From NCBI GenBank assembly GCA_046052345.1, contig JBJOMN010000065.1, positions 1-64,000 of the forward strand: a stretch of 64,000 bases of DNA, read 5' to 3'. How positions within the stretch are numbered: position 1 is the first letter of the stretch; the number at the start of each line of letters is the position of its first letter. The notes below the pieces were generated by a model that saw only the letters and a list, made by a program, of their open reading frames with translations, did not search any database and had not been told where the DNA came from. Shown here piece by piece: positions 17,614 through 27,134 of the stretch. Made by a program: the position numbers and the translations under genes. The DNA comes from Pollutiaquabacter sp046052345 (GTDB lineage: Bacteria > Bacteroidota > Bacteroidia > AKYH767-A > 2013-40CM-41-45).

Positions 17614-18188
17614 TAGCTCGTGTAAGACACTTTTTCTTGAAATTCTTCTCTCCCGTAATGGTCGGACGATACAAAAGGCCGGACGGTGTGCTTCTTCCCT
17701 CAACCAGGATCAGTAACACGACCTATGTGGAGTGTCCCGCCCGGCTTGCAATAGGAGATAACGTGTTCATCGGACATTTCAATTTCATAGATGCCAGCCA
17801 GGGACTCATTATCGGAGAAGGCTGCCAGATTACGAATTATGTCTCGATACTCACTCATTCGAGCCATATATCCATACGGCTGTATGGCCCGGATTATACC
17901 GGGCACAAGGACCATCACGGATATGTCAGAGGAAAGGTGGAAATCGGTGCATACACCTTCGTAGGACCTCACTCGGTGATCATGCCGGGATCCAGCATCG
18001 GAAAGGGAAGCATTGTTTCCGCCTTCAGTTACGTGAAAGGGGAGTTTCCGGACTTTTCAATAATTTCGGGCAATCCTGCTGTCAGGACCGGAGATACACG
18101 GGACCTTGACCGTCCGTACCTTGAAAAGCATCCTGAACTCATGGTACTTTACCAAAGCTGGTCCAAGGACGAATCCTTGAGAAGTTGA
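17610..18188 (+). CDS. left-handed beta-helix (hexapeptide) acyltransferase
   Basis: 192 residues from the ATG at 17610 (ATGA overlap with the preceding stop). Hexapeptide repeats are visible across about 45-160 (ARLAIGDNVFIGHFNFID, GLIIGEGCQITNYVSILTHSSH, VEIGAYTFVGPHSVIMPGSSIGKGS), ending with the common SGNPA motif. THSSH supplies a likely catalytic His. These enzymes acetylate sugar hydroxyl or amino groups. It is part of the coupled glycan operon; 9 bp separate it from the next gene. Confidence 0.85.
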   Translation: MIARVRHFFLKFFSPVMVGRYKRPDGVLLPSTRISNTTYVECPARLAIGDNVFIGHFNFIDASQGLIIGEGCQITNYVSILTHSSHISIRLYGPDYTGHKDHHGYVRGKVEIGAYTFVGPHSVIMPGSSIGKGSIVSAFSYVKGEFPDFSIISGNPAVRTGDTRDLDRPYLEKHPELMVLYQSWSKDESLRS

Positions 18189-18197
18189 TAAGAACCG

Positions 18198-19250
18198 ATG
18201 CGAAAACTGCTGCTCGTCGGCACCGATACGGTGCATGTGTACAATTACATTGAGCTTGTCAAGGGATATTTCGACCGGGTGCTTCTTGTCTCAAACGCCA
18301 TTAACAAGGACTACCGCGGAGAAGTGGTAGCAGTTGACTTTTCCATGCGCCATCCATTGTCCATCTTCAGGACTCCTACCGCGATACGCAAGGCGATAGA
18401 GGATTTCCGCCCTTCCGTCATACATGTACATCAGGCGAACTCGGTGGCATGGTATTTATTCCGGGCCTTGAAGGGACGCGATATTCCTGTCGTACTTACC
18501 GCATGGGGAAGCGACATACTGGTTGCCCCCGGTCGAAACATCTTTCTGCGCAGGATGATCGCCGACAACCTGAGGAAAGCCACCGTTCTTACATCCGACT
18601 CTCGCCATATGGCGGATGAAATGCGTCGTCTGATCGGGGCTCCTTCACCTGAAATACTCATCGCCAATTTCGGTATCGACACGGATTTCTCGGCAACTCC
18701 GAAAGAGAAGGTCATATACTCCAATCGGCTTCACAAGCCAATCTACAGGATAGAGGCGGTGCTGGCAGCCTTCTCCAAGTTCTTGTCAAAGCCTTCGAAT
18801 GCCGACTGGCGACTGTCCGTCGCAGCCGTGGGAGAAGAGACCGGTCGCCTGAAAACACTTGCCGCCGATCTGGGAATTGCCGAAAAGGTAACCTTCGAGG
18901 GGTGGGTTTCCCGCCGGGAAAATGCGATGCTGTATGCAAAGGCTGCCGTCTTCGTCTCCATCCCGGAGAGTGATGCAACTTCCATCAGTCTTCTGGAGGC
19001 CATGTCGCATGGATGTATTCCCGTGGTCTCAGATCTTCCGGCGAACCGTGAATGGATTCGTGACGGAGAGAACGGTGTGATCGTAAAGGACGTCAATGAG
19101 GACTTTTTCTCACGTGTCGCGGAAATAGATGCGGCGAATGCCGCCGGAATCAATCGGGATATCATCTCCAAGGAAGCCACCAAGGAGGTGAATCGTGCAA
19201 GATTCCTTGACTGTTATGACCGATTACTTTCCGGCTCTGCTACCTGCTGA
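18198..19250 (+). CDS. GT4-family glycosyltransferase
   Basis: 350 residues, GT-B fold. The C-terminal domain carries the GT4 signature: FVSIPESDATSISLLEAMSH followed by GCIPVVSDLPANREWI, with two Glu about seven residues apart at the nucleotide-sugar site. The N-terminal domain has the usual HVHQANSVAWYLFRALKG segment. Adds one sugar to the growing lipid-linked unit; donor and acceptor unknown. Its stop overlaps the next ATG by one base. Confidence 0.85.
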   Translation: MRKLLLVGTDTVHVYNYIELVKGYFDRVLLVSNAINKDYRGEVVAVDFSMRHPLSIFRTPTAIRKAIEDFRPSVIHVHQANSVAWYLFRALKGRDIPVVLTAWGSDILVAPGRNIFLRRMIADNLRKATVLTSDSRHMADEMRRLIGAPSPEILIANFGIDTDFSATPKEKVIYSNRLHKPIYRIEAVLAAFSKFLSKPSNADWRLSVAAVGEETGRLKTLAADLGIAEKVTFEGWVSRRENAMLYAKAAVFVSIPESDATSISLLEAMSHGCIPVVSDLPANREWIRDGENGVIVKDVNEDFFSRVAEIDAANAAGINRDIISKEATKEVNRARFLDCYDRLLSGSATC

Positions 19251-20377
19251 TGAAAATCTGTCACTATACAACCGTCCATCGTTGGAACGACACACGGATT
19301 TTCCATAAGATGTGTGTTTCCCTTGCCGCTTCAGGCCATGAAGTGACACTCGTTGCGCCCGGTTCGGGCGTGCGAATGGTCAAGGGTGTGCTCGTGGCCG
19401 GAGTGCCATTCAGCTCAGGAAGGTTGGCACGCGCAACGGTTTTTTCCTGGCGGATCCTGCGCAGGGCTCTTGCTAGCAAGGCGGAAATCTTCCATTTCCA
19501 TGATCCTGAACTCATCTGGACCGGGCTGCTTCTGCGTTTGTTCGGAAAGAAGGTGGTGTTCGATATCCATGAGAATATCCGTGCCCAGATCAGGGTGAAA
19601 CGGTGGCTGCCGCTCCGCGGGCTTTTCGCTTCCGCCTTTTCCGTCGTTGATTTCGCAGTTCAATATCTTTTCTATCTGGTCCTTGCCGAAAATTCTTATA
19701 CCCGATTGTACAGGCGCAGGCCCGATAAGACCGCGGTCGTAATGAATTTCCCGGACATCGAGGCCTTGAGGGATTTCCGGATAGAGGACAGGTCGCGGGT
19801 AGGAAACGGAATTTTCTATGTGGGAGGGGTGACTGTCGAGCGCGGTATCAGGACTGTCCTGGACTCCCTGCTGCTTCTTCATGAGCAAGGTCTCGATTTT
19901 CATTTTCATTGTGTAGGTCCTGTCGCAGCGGACGTACGCGTTGGTATAATCGACGCTTCCGTTTACGATCCAATTCGTTCCAAGGTCACCTTCCATGGCC
20001 CTATGGATCTGCCGGAAGCTTACGCGCTTTCCCGCACGTGCAGGGTAGGACTGTCTGTCCTGCTTCCCATCGACAACTACAGGGAGTCCTATTCGACCAA
20101 GGTCTTTGAATACATGAGTATAGGTTTGCCTGTCATAACATCAAACTTCCGGCTCTATGAGGAGGTCGTCACCCGACATAAGGCCGGTTTATGCATAGAT
20201 CCCGGTAGCTCCGCTGATTTGGCAAATGCAATCCGTGCCATCTTTGACCATGGTGATATTGCTGCGCAGATGTCCCGCAATGGAATTGATGCTGCCATCC
20301 GGCATTATTCATGGCGTGGCGAGTTCGACAAGCTGCTGGAATTATACGGAAAGTTAGACCCCGAAAAAAAACGATGA
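19250..20377 (+). CDS. GT4-family glycosyltransferase
   Basis: 375 residues. Rossmann-type N-terminal half with FHFHDPELIWTGLLLRLFGK and VFDIHEN, and a GT4 C-terminal half with YSTKVFEYMSIGLPVITSNF. Similar in layout to the WcaI/WbuB-neighbouring transferases of capsule loci. TGATG overlap with the gene before and ATGA overlap with the gene after show translational coupling. Sugar specificity cannot be told. Confidence 0.85.
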   Translation: MKICHYTTVHRWNDTRIFHKMCVSLAASGHEVTLVAPGSGVRMVKGVLVAGVPFSSGRLARATVFSWRILRRALASKAEIFHFHDPELIWTGLLLRLFGKKVVFDIHENIRAQIRVKRWLPLRGLFASAFSVVDFAVQYLFYLVLAENSYTRLYRRRPDKTAVVMNFPDIEALRDFRIEDRSRVGNGIFYVGGVTVERGIRTVLDSLLLLHEQGLDFHFHCVGPVAADVRVGIIDASVYDPIRSKVTFHGPMDLPEAYALSRTCRVGLSVLLPIDNYRESYSTKVFEYMSIGLPVITSNFRLYEEVVTRHKAGLCIDPGSSADLANAIRAIFDHGDIAAQMSRNGIDAAIRHYSWRGEFDKLLELYGKLDPEKKR

Positions 20378-21615
20378 GACTCCTCATCCTCACCCAATAC
20401 TTTCCGCCCGAAGTCGGTGCGCCGCAGAACCGTCTTTATGAGCTGGCGGTTCGGCTCAAGAAGGCCGGCGTGGATGTCACCGTGCTGACGGCCATGCCGA
20501 ATTATCCGCGGATGGTCATCCATCCCGAATACGCCGGAAAGAAATATGCCATGGAGGAGATGGGAGGAATCACCGTACATCGTTCTTCCATCTACGTTTC
20601 CACCGACCGTTCTATCGTGAAACGGTTGCGCAACTATTTTTCGTTCGTCCTTTCGTCCTGGCGCACCGGACGCCGCCTCGACGGGCCGTTCGATTTCATA
20701 TTCTGCGAAAGTCCGCCGCTTTTCCTGGGAATTTCGGCCCTGCTGCTGGCGCGATGTTTCAAGGCCCGTATGATCTTCAACGTCTCCGACCTCTGGCCCG
20801 AGAGCGCCGAGAAACTGGGACTGGTCACCAATCGTGTCTTGCTGAAAGCAGCAACCATCCTCGAAGAACGTCTGTACCGTTCTTCCTCCCTTATCACCGG
20901 CCAGACGCAGGGAATCGTCCGGAATATCCGTTCCCGCTTTCCTCAGAAGGAAGTTTACTGGCTACCCAATGGTGTAGATTTGGAGTATTACAATCCGGAT
21001 TCCTTCGACCGTTCATGGCGTACGGAAGCAGGATTCAGGGAGCAAGACTTCCTCGTGCTTTATGCCGGCATCATCGGCCATGCTCAAGGATTGGAGGTCA
21101 TCCTGGATGCCGCTGAACGTCTTCGCGACCATCCTCGTATCCGCTTTCTGATGCTGGGTGACGGACCTGAGAAGGAGCGTTTGACCGCTTCTGCCGCCGG
21201 GCGCCGACTGACCAATGTCGTTTTCCTTGATCCCGTCCCAAAAGCAAAGATGCCGTTTGTCGTATCTGCCTCCGATGCCGCCGTCGTCCCGCTCAAGCGC
21301 CTGGAGCTTTTCAAAGGCGCTATCCCGTCCAAGATCTTCGAATCACTGGCGATGCGTAAACCCGTTTTGCTGGGAGTGGAAGGGGAGGCGAAGGAACTAT
21401 TCATCGAGGAAGGGAAGTGTGGTATTGCGTTCACCCCCGAATCCGATTCGGAGTTAGCGGAGGGGGTATTGAAGCTTTCCGGCGACAAGGAACTGCTTCT
21501 TCGCCTTGGCGAGAATGCAAGGGCCTACGCGGCCTCCCGTTTCGACCGGAACCGCATTGCAGCCGACTTCCTGCATCAGCTCGAGAAGTCGTATTCAACA
21601 CGCAGCCGTGGATGA
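20374..21615 (+). CDS. GT4-family glycosyltransferase, WbuB-like
   Basis: 413 residues from the ATG at 20374 (ATGA overlap); in-frame starts at 20311 lie inside the preceding gene. It begins MRLLILTQYFPPEVGAPQNR, the typical WbuB-like opening, and has FNVSDLWPESAEKLGL and a C-terminal KIFESLAMRKPVLLGVEGEA with the GT4 acidic pair. WbuB-type enzymes add FucNAc or related N-acetyl sugars in E. coli O-antigen; the same donor here is only a guess, though wecB nearby agrees with an N-acetylhexosamine pathway. Confidence 0.85.
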   Translation: MRLLILTQYFPPEVGAPQNRLYELAVRLKKAGVDVTVLTAMPNYPRMVIHPEYAGKKYAMEEMGGITVHRSSIYVSTDRSIVKRLRNYFSFVLSSWRTGRRLDGPFDFIFCESPPLFLGISALLLARCFKARMIFNVSDLWPESAEKLGLVTNRVLLKAATILEERLYRSSSLITGQTQGIVRNIRSRFPQKEVYWLPNGVDLEYYNPDSFDRSWRTEAGFREQDFLVLYAGIIGHAQGLEVILDAAERLRDHPRIRFLMLGDGPEKERLTASAAGRRLTNVVFLDPVPKAKMPFVVSASDAAVVPLKRLELFKGAIPSKIFESLAMRKPVLLGVEGEAKELFIEEGKCGIAFTPESDSELAEGVLKLSGDKELLLRLGENARAYAASRFDRNRIAADFLHQLEKSYSTRSRG

Positions 21616-21666
21616 CGGAGTATCGCCGTCTTATGAAACCCTCCTTATAGCGGTAAATTAGCAGCC

Positions 21667-22884
21667 ATGAAAGCTGCCCTCGAGCGGACAGTACCCATCC
21701 TGTTCTCTCTGCTCTTTTTCGTACTTACCTTCTCGAAGGCGATTGTTTCCATCTTGCTGGTGCTGCTGTTGCTTGCGGGCATGCTTACCGCGGACCGGTC
21801 AGCTTGGCGGCGGACACTGCGTTCCCCTGTTCTGTGGTGGCCGACGGCATTCGTGACCTGGCACTTGGTTTCATTGCTGTGGTCCGAAAACCTCGCCTTC
21901 GGTTTTTTTGATCTCCAGATCAAAGTGCTGCTGGTCGTCATCTCGCTCGTAGTGCTGCTCCACGAACCGTTTCTTCGTTCCCGCGGCTCACGACTTTTTC
22001 TCGCTTTTTATTCAGGATTGGCCTTTAGTGTCGCGGTGTTGCTGGTGTATGCGTTCATGCGGCACAGAGAGACCGGCTCCTGGAGCCCGTTCTTCTATAC
22101 CGGCTTCTCCAATTTCATGCACCCTTCCTACCTGGCTTGTTATCTGGATGTGGCGGTATTGCTATTGTTGACCGGAGCGTCCGGGTTGAACGTCCTGTCC
22201 GGCGCTATAAAGTGGTCGCTGATCGTTCTGTTCAGTGTCGCTGTGGTGCTGTTGAACAGCAAGGCGGGTATTATCGGGTGGTGCCTGGTCACGTTAGTGC
22301 TGATGTTGTGGAAGTCGGTGCGGGAGAGATCCTTGTCCGCACTTTTTGCCGCTGTGCTTTTTCCCGTCCTGATGTGGACGGCTCTGCGATTGGTGGCGCC
22401 CGCCACCGGCGACAGAATGGCCGACCTTCAAAAGGCTGTAGGAGCATCGGAGACTGTTTCGAATCCGCAAGCTTCATCGGCGGTTCGTATTGCAGTTTGG
22501 CGGACGACTTGGCAGCTCATCCGCAGTCAACCGCTGCTGGGAACGGGTGCGGGTGACATCAAGGACGAGCTCATAGCGGCCTATGCTGCAGAGGGCGCAT
22601 CGTTCTCCGCCGAACACCGCTTCAACGCGCACAACCAGTTCCTCCAGACCTGGCTGGCAACCGGCATCATCGGCTTGCTGCTGTTGCTGGGAACCCTTTT
22701 CTTTCCGACACTGCAATATCGATTGTACCCGGAGCCGGCATGGGTGCTGTTCATCGTGCTGTCTGCTTTCAACATGGCGGTGGAGTCGCTGCTGGAAAGA
22801 CAAGACGGTGTGGTATTCTTTGCGCTGTTTTATTCCGTATTTTTGATTCGGTTCGCACACAGCCGTCATTCCGGCGACTTATGA
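21667..22884 (+). CDS. O-antigen ligase / polymerase family membrane protein (Wzy/WaaL-like)
   Basis: 405 residues, polytopic. The family motif lies late in the protein: GTGAGDIKDELIAAYA, then a periplasmic loop ending RFNAHNQFLQTWLATG, where the HN pair is typical of Wzy_C/O-antigen ligase proteins. It either polymerises repeat units or ligates the finished glycan to a carrier. It is the only clear member in the window. ATG at 21667, 51 bp after the previous gene; ATGA overlap with wecB. Confidence 0.85.
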   Translation: MKAALERTVPILFSLLFFVLTFSKAIVSILLVLLLLAGMLTADRSAWRRTLRSPVLWWPTAFVTWHLVSLLWSENLAFGFFDLQIKVLLVVISLVVLLHEPFLRSRGSRLFLAFYSGLAFSVAVLLVYAFMRHRETGSWSPFFYTGFSNFMHPSYLACYLDVAVLLLLTGASGLNVLSGAIKWSLIVLFSVAVVLLNSKAGIIGWCLVTLVLMLWKSVRERSLSALFAAVLFPVLMWTALRLVAPATGDRMADLQKAVGASETVSNPQASSAVRIAVWRTTWQLIRSQPLLGTGAGDIKDELIAAYAAEGASFSAEHRFNAHNQFLQTWLATGIIGLLLLLGTLFFPTLQYRLYPEPAWVLFIVLSAFNMAVESLLERQDGVVFFALFYSVFLIRFAHSRHSGDL

Positions 22885-23972
22885 AAGTCATCAACATCGT
22901 CGGGGCACGTCCCCAGTTCGTGAAGGCCGCCATGGTCAGTCGCGCCCTGCGCAGCCGGCCGGGTACCCGGGAGATCCTGCTGCACACCGGCCAGCATTTC
23001 GACCGTGCCATGTCCGGCGACTTGCTCGACGAACTCGGCTTTCCGCCGATGGACTATAACCTCGGCATCAATCAGCTTTCGCACGGCGCCATGACCGGCA
23101 GAATGCTGGAGGAGATCGAGAAGGTGCTGATTGCAGAGAAGCCCGATTATGTGATAGTCTACGGCGATACCAACTCTACCGTCGCCGGTGCACTGGCTGC
23201 CAGGAAGATGCACATCCGTGTTGCGCACATCGAAGCCGGTATGCGTTCCTTCAACATGAAGATGCCCGAGGAGATCAACCGCGTCATGACCGACCGTATC
23301 AGCGACCTGCTGTTCTGTTCGTCCGACACCAGTGCCGGTCACCTGCGCGACGAAGGCTTCGGACATTTTCCCTGCCAGGTCATCACCTCCGGCGATGTGA
23401 TGTACGACGCCTACCTGCATTTTCTGCCGCTTGCCGCAAAGGCAACCACGGTCTTGGACCGATTGCCTTTCCGGGAGTTTGCGCTGTGCACCCTGCACCG
23501 TGAATCAAACGTCGACCACCGGGACCAACTCGCGGCCGTCCTTAGCGCACTGGACCGTATTCATTCGGAACTGCCGGTAGTGCTGCCGCTGCATCCTCGT
23601 ACCGCAAAGCGTATGGAAGAGTGGGGGATACGCACCAAGGTGCATTGCATCCCTCCGGTCACCTACCTGGACATGCTTGCACTATTGCAACGTTGCACAC
23701 TTGTTCTCACCGACTCGGGCGGTTTGCAAAAAGAGGCGTATTTCGCCGAGAAGCCTTGTCTGACCTTGCGCTATGAGACCGAGTGGACCGAACTTGTCGA
23801 AAAAGGTTATAACAAACTGGTCGGAACCGACCCCGATTGGATACTCAATAACTTCCGCTGGATGATGGAACAGCCTGTCTCTTTCGAGCCCGGCATCTAC
23901 GGGAACGGCCATGCAGCCGAGGTGATCGCCGGTTCCATACTACGTCCTGCAGCAACCCCCGCAACGGCATGA
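22881..23972 (+). CDS. wecB: UDP-N-acetylglucosamine 2-epimerase (non-hydrolysing)
   Basis: 363 residues from the ATG at 22881 (ATGA overlap); longer starts lie within the ligase gene. Family motifs: NIVGARPQFVKAA (5-17), GDTNST (95-100), HIEAGMRS (116-123), PEEINR (129-134) and LTDSGGLQKEA near 290. It converts UDP-GlcNAc to UDP-ManNAc in the cytoplasm. No UDP-ManNAc dehydrogenase (wecC) is in the window, so ManNAc itself, or a product finished by enzymes elsewhere, is likely used. Confidence 0.93.
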   Translation: MKVINIVGARPQFVKAAMVSRALRSRPGTREILLHTGQHFDRAMSGDLLDELGFPPMDYNLGINQLSHGAMTGRMLEEIEKVLIAEKPDYVIVYGDTNSTVAGALAARKMHIRVAHIEAGMRSFNMKMPEEINRVMTDRISDLLFCSSDTSAGHLRDEGFGHFPCQVITSGDVMYDAYLHFLPLAAKATTVLDRLPFREFALCTLHRESNVDHRDQLAAVLSALDRIHSELPVVLPLHPRTAKRMEEWGIRTKVHCIPPVTYLDMLALLQRCTLVLTDSGGLQKEAYFAEKPCLTLRYETEWTELVEKGYNKLVGTDPDWILNNFRWMMEQPVSFEPGIYGNGHAAEVIAGSILRPAATPATA

Positions 23973-25195
23973 TACCTTTTTCACCGCCCCGCATCGACCA
24001 GAAGATCATCGACGAAGTGACAGATACGCTCCGCTCGGGTTGGATCACGACCGGTCCCAAGACCAAGCGTTTTGAGAAGGAGCTATCTGCATATTACGGT
24101 TCCGCTTCTACCTTGTGCCTCAACTCCGCCACCGCCGGTCTTGAGCTCATGCTTCGCTGGTTCGGCGTGGGTCCCGGCGATGAAGTCATTCTTCCCGCTT
24201 ATACTTACTCCGCGACCGCGAACGTCATCGTCCATTGCGGCGCCACACCTGTTTTTGTCGATATCCTGGACGACTTCAACATCGATCCTGCCGCAGTACG
24301 CAAGGCTGTAACCGAACGCACAAAGGCGGTCATGCCGGTCGATTTTGGCGGATGGCCGTGCGATTACGATACGATCAACTCGATCGTGCGTGATTCAGAG
24401 GTCAGGAACAAATTCCGTCCTTCGACGGAGGAGCAACGCATGCTCGGGCGCATGCTTGTGCTTTCCGATGCCGCCCATAGCATTGGCGGACGTTATAAGG
24501 GCCGACTGACCGGTTCGCTGGCGGATGTGTCTGTTTTCAGTTTTCACGCCGTCAAGAACCTGACTACGGCGGAAGGGGGAGCAGTGGCGCTATGTCTGCC
24601 TGCTCCTTTCGACAACGAAGCCGTTTACCGGCAGCTGTGTGTCAAGTCGCTGCACGGGCAGAACAAGGATGCGCTGGCCAAGCTTCAGCCCGGCAATTGG
24701 CGCTACGATATCGTAGAGCCCGGTTACAAGATGAACATGACTGACATCATGGCTTCCATCGGACTGGTGGAGCTGGCGCGTTATGAGTCGGAGACACTTC
24801 CGAAGCGGAAGCAAGTCTGCGACCGCTATACGGCGGCATTTTCCTCCAAACCCTGGGCGAAGACACCGGTGATGCAAGACAGTAAAGGCAGCATATCGTC
24901 CTACCACTTATATGCGTTGCGCATCAACAGCCTGGACGAATCCGGGCGGGACGAGGTGATCCGTCGTATCAGTGAGCGGGGGGTATCCGTCAATGTGCAT
25001 TTCATTCCCGTTCCCATGATGAGTTATTACCGCGGACTGGGATATTCCGTTACTGATTATCCGGTCACCTATGCCGCCTACTCGTCGGAGATTTCGTTGC
25101 CGGTCTACTACGGTCTGACCGATGAACAGTTAGGAATTGTTACGGACGCTGTGGTGCAGTCCGTCGAAGAAGTTTTGCTTAACGTCAAATCATGA
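23969..25195 (+). CDS. DegT/DnrJ/EryC1/StrS sugar aminotransferase
   Basis: 408 residues. PLP-dependent fold type I: the PLP Lys is K196 in FSFHAVKNLTTAEGG, with Asp and His in LSDAAHS (D167, H170) that hold the cofactor. Opening FSPPRIDQKIIDEV and GWITTGPKTKRFE are standard for the family. A segment around 138-160 (about 20 residues, SEVRNKFRPSTEEQRM) is longer than I expect in typical members. The family makes 3- or 4-amino-sugars from keto-sugar nucleotides. The matching dehydratase is not in the window. ATGA overlaps on both sides. Confidence 0.9.
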   Translation: MIPFSPPRIDQKIIDEVTDTLRSGWITTGPKTKRFEKELSAYYGSASTLCLNSATAGLELMLRWFGVGPGDEVILPAYTYSATANVIVHCGATPVFVDILDDFNIDPAAVRKAVTERTKAVMPVDFGGWPCDYDTINSIVRDSEVRNKFRPSTEEQRMLGRMLVLSDAAHSIGGRYKGRLTGSLADVSVFSFHAVKNLTTAEGGAVALCLPAPFDNEAVYRQLCVKSLHGQNKDALAKLQPGNWRYDIVEPGYKMNMTDIMASIGLVELARYESETLPKRKQVCDRYTAAFSSKPWAKTPVMQDSKGSISSYHLYALRINSLDESGRDEVIRRISERGVSVNVHFIPVPMMSYYRGLGYSVTDYPVTYAAYSSEISLPVYYGLTDEQLGIVTDAVVQSVEEVLLNVKS

Positions 25196-26532
25196 TAAGA
25201 ATCAAGATACTTTCCTTCGCTTTCATACTCCTGTCTTTCGCTGCCGGCGCTCAGGATTCGCTTTCTTTCATCCGGCGGTCGACTGAGATCCTGGATTTGC
25301 TGAACCGTCAGAAGTACCAGGCAGTGGTCGACCGGCTGGACTCAGCAACGGCTGCACGGCTGGACTCTGCCCGTCTGGGGGGTGCTTGGCGTAACCTGTT
25401 GAAACGCGCCGGTCCTTTCAACGGGGTCCTGGATACTTCCTACGACCATCAGCCGAACTACGATGTGGTGATATTGCAGTCATTGTTCGGTACGAAGAAG
25501 ATCGATATCAAGACGGTCTACGGAGCCGGAGGCGCCTTGAAAGGCGTCTTCTTCACAGCGACCGATACCCGTGAGAAATACCACGATCCTCCGTATTACC
25601 GCCCCGAACTTTTCGAGGAGGTGCCGGGGGAATTGCGCAACGGCGAGAACAAGATGAAAAGCGTCCTGACCGTTCCTAAAAACCGAGGTCGTGTGCCGGC
25701 GGTCGTGCTGGTACACGGAACCGGGCCGAACGACAAGGACGAAACCGTAGGTGCCACCAAGATTTTCCGTGACCTGGCAGTCGGATTGTCAGCCAACGGC
25801 ATCGCAGTACTCCGCTACGACAAGCGCACCCGTGCCATGGCCGCTTCGTTGATGCGCAACAAGAACATCCTGACCCCTGAAGAGGAGACGATTGCCGATG
25901 CAGTAGCAGCGGTGGAGTTGTTGAAGAAGGACCCCCGGATCGATACCTCCCGAATCTGGTTGGCAGGCCACAGCATGGGAGCTTATCTGTTGCCGCAGGT
26001 TGTGAAGCGCGCCGGCTTCGTGAAGGGCATGGTCCTTCTGAGTCCCCACGGACGGCCGCTGCAGGACATGCTTTTGGAACAGGACAAGTATCTGCTCGCT
26101 TCCTCAGAAGGTAAATCCGAAGCGGAACGCGCCGCCATCATCGATTCAATCACTGTAGAAGCTTCACGGGTCGGAAAATTGACTGCAGCGAATGCCGGCG
26201 ATTCTGCAAGGATCCTTGGACTGCATCCCGCGTACTGGCTTTACCTGAAGCAGTACGATGCGGTCGCCACCGCAAAATCATCGGGTAAGACGATACTGAT
26301 CCTGCACGGCGGAAGGGACTTCCAGGTCTCTGACAAGGACTTTCAGACGTGGGTGGAAGCGTTCAAGGGAAATGTCTCCGTCGCCACGAGGCGTTACGCG
26401 GACCTTAATCATTTCTACATCAAAGGTTCGGGCAAGAGTCTGCCGGAGGAATACTTCAAGGCGGGGAATGTGGAAGAAGCGGTGGTGCTGGATATCGCGG
26501 GATGGATCAATAACGGTTCGTTGCCGAAGTGA
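25192..26532 (+). CDS. exported alpha/beta hydrolase with N-terminal DUF3887-like domain
   Basis: 446 residues. Signal peptide (1-21, ILSFAFILLSFAAGAQ), then a DUF3887-like region (about 25-120) and an alpha/beta hydrolase domain with the oxyanion motif VLVHGTGPNDKDE and nucleophile S261 in GHSMGAY; a His near the end (DLNHFY) completes a probable Ser-Asp-His triad. Such proteins are general esterases, peptidases or acyl-transferring enzymes. It overlaps the genes on both sides (ATGA, TGATG), so it is co-translated with cytoplasmic glycan enzymes. That is unusual for an exported enzyme and suggests a function on the finished glycan, such as ester removal. No substrate can be named. Confidence 0.85.
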   Translation: MIRIKILSFAFILLSFAAGAQDSLSFIRRSTEILDLLNRQKYQAVVDRLDSATAARLDSARLGGAWRNLLKRAGPFNGVLDTSYDHQPNYDVVILQSLFGTKKIDIKTVYGAGGALKGVFFTATDTREKYHDPPYYRPELFEEVPGELRNGENKMKSVLTVPKNRGRVPAVVLVHGTGPNDKDETVGATKIFRDLAVGLSANGIAVLRYDKRTRAMAASLMRNKNILTPEEETIADAVAAVELLKKDPRIDTSRIWLAGHSMGAYLLPQVVKRAGFVKGMVLLSPHGRPLQDMLLEQDKYLLASSEGKSEAERAAIIDSITVEASRVGKLTAANAGDSARILGLHPAYWLYLKQYDAVATAKSSGKTILILHGGRDFQVSDKDFQTWVEAFKGNVSVATRRYADLNHFYIKGSGKSLPEEYFKAGNVEEAVVLDIAGWINNGSLPK

Positions 26533-27134
26533 TGTCCCGTCCGCTGCTTCGCGTATTCGACGTGCTGCTCAGCGTAACGGGTATTTTACTCCTTTCGCCG
26601 GTGATGTTCTTCACGGCACTGTGCATCCTGACATTTGACGGAACCCCTGTGCTTTATGTTCAGCAGCGGGTGGGTCGTTACGGTGCGGATTTCCGGCTGT
26701 TCAAGTTCAGGACTATGCGCAGGAATGCCGAGGCGGACGGACAGCTTACGATCGGGGGCAGGGATTCCCGGATAACTCGTACGGGTCATTTTCTTCGCAG
26801 GTACAAGCTGGATGAATTGCCGCAATTGTTTAACGTGGTTTCCGGTAGTATGAGCCTTGTCGGTCCCCGGCCGGAAGTGCGACGGTATGTTGAGCGCTAT
26901 ACGGCTGAACAGCGCAGGGTTTTGGAAGTCAGGCCGGGCATCACGGACGAGGCCTCCATTTTGTATTCGGACGAAAACCGGTTGCTCGGTGGTCAGGCGG
27001 ATCCGGAGAAATACTATTTGGAGGTGGTGATGCCGGACAAGATCCGGCTGAATATGCGGTTTATCGATCACGGCGGTCCCCGCGCTTACTTCGGCATCAT
27101 TTTCAGGACTCTTCTGAAGGTCCTTCGCGGGTAG
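26532..27134 (+). CDS. initiating sugar-1-phosphate transferase (PglC-like monotopic phosphoglycosyl transferase)
   Basis: 200 residues, the compact monotopic form. A single N-terminal re-entrant helix (about 10-33), QQRVGRYGADFRLFKFRTMR (45-64, allowing for gaps), the catalytic Asp-Glu pair in YKLDELPQ (D94, E95) and SLVGPRPE (108-115) are all present. It transfers a sugar-1-phosphate from a UDP-sugar to undecaprenyl phosphate and starts the repeat unit. The ATG at 26532 overlaps the previous stop (TGATG). It is the last gene of the coupled glycan run; the initiating enzyme thus lies at the 3' end. Confidence 0.9.
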   Translation: MSRPLLRVFDVLLSVTGILLLSPVMFFTALCILTFDGTPVLYVQQRVGRYGADFRLFKFRTMRRNAEADGQLTIGGRDSRITRTGHFLRRYKLDELPQLFNVVSGSMSLVGPRPEVRRYVERYTAEQRRVLEVRPGITDEASILYSDENRLLGGQADPEKYYLEVVMPDKIRLNMRFIDHGGPRAYFGIIFRTLLKVLRG

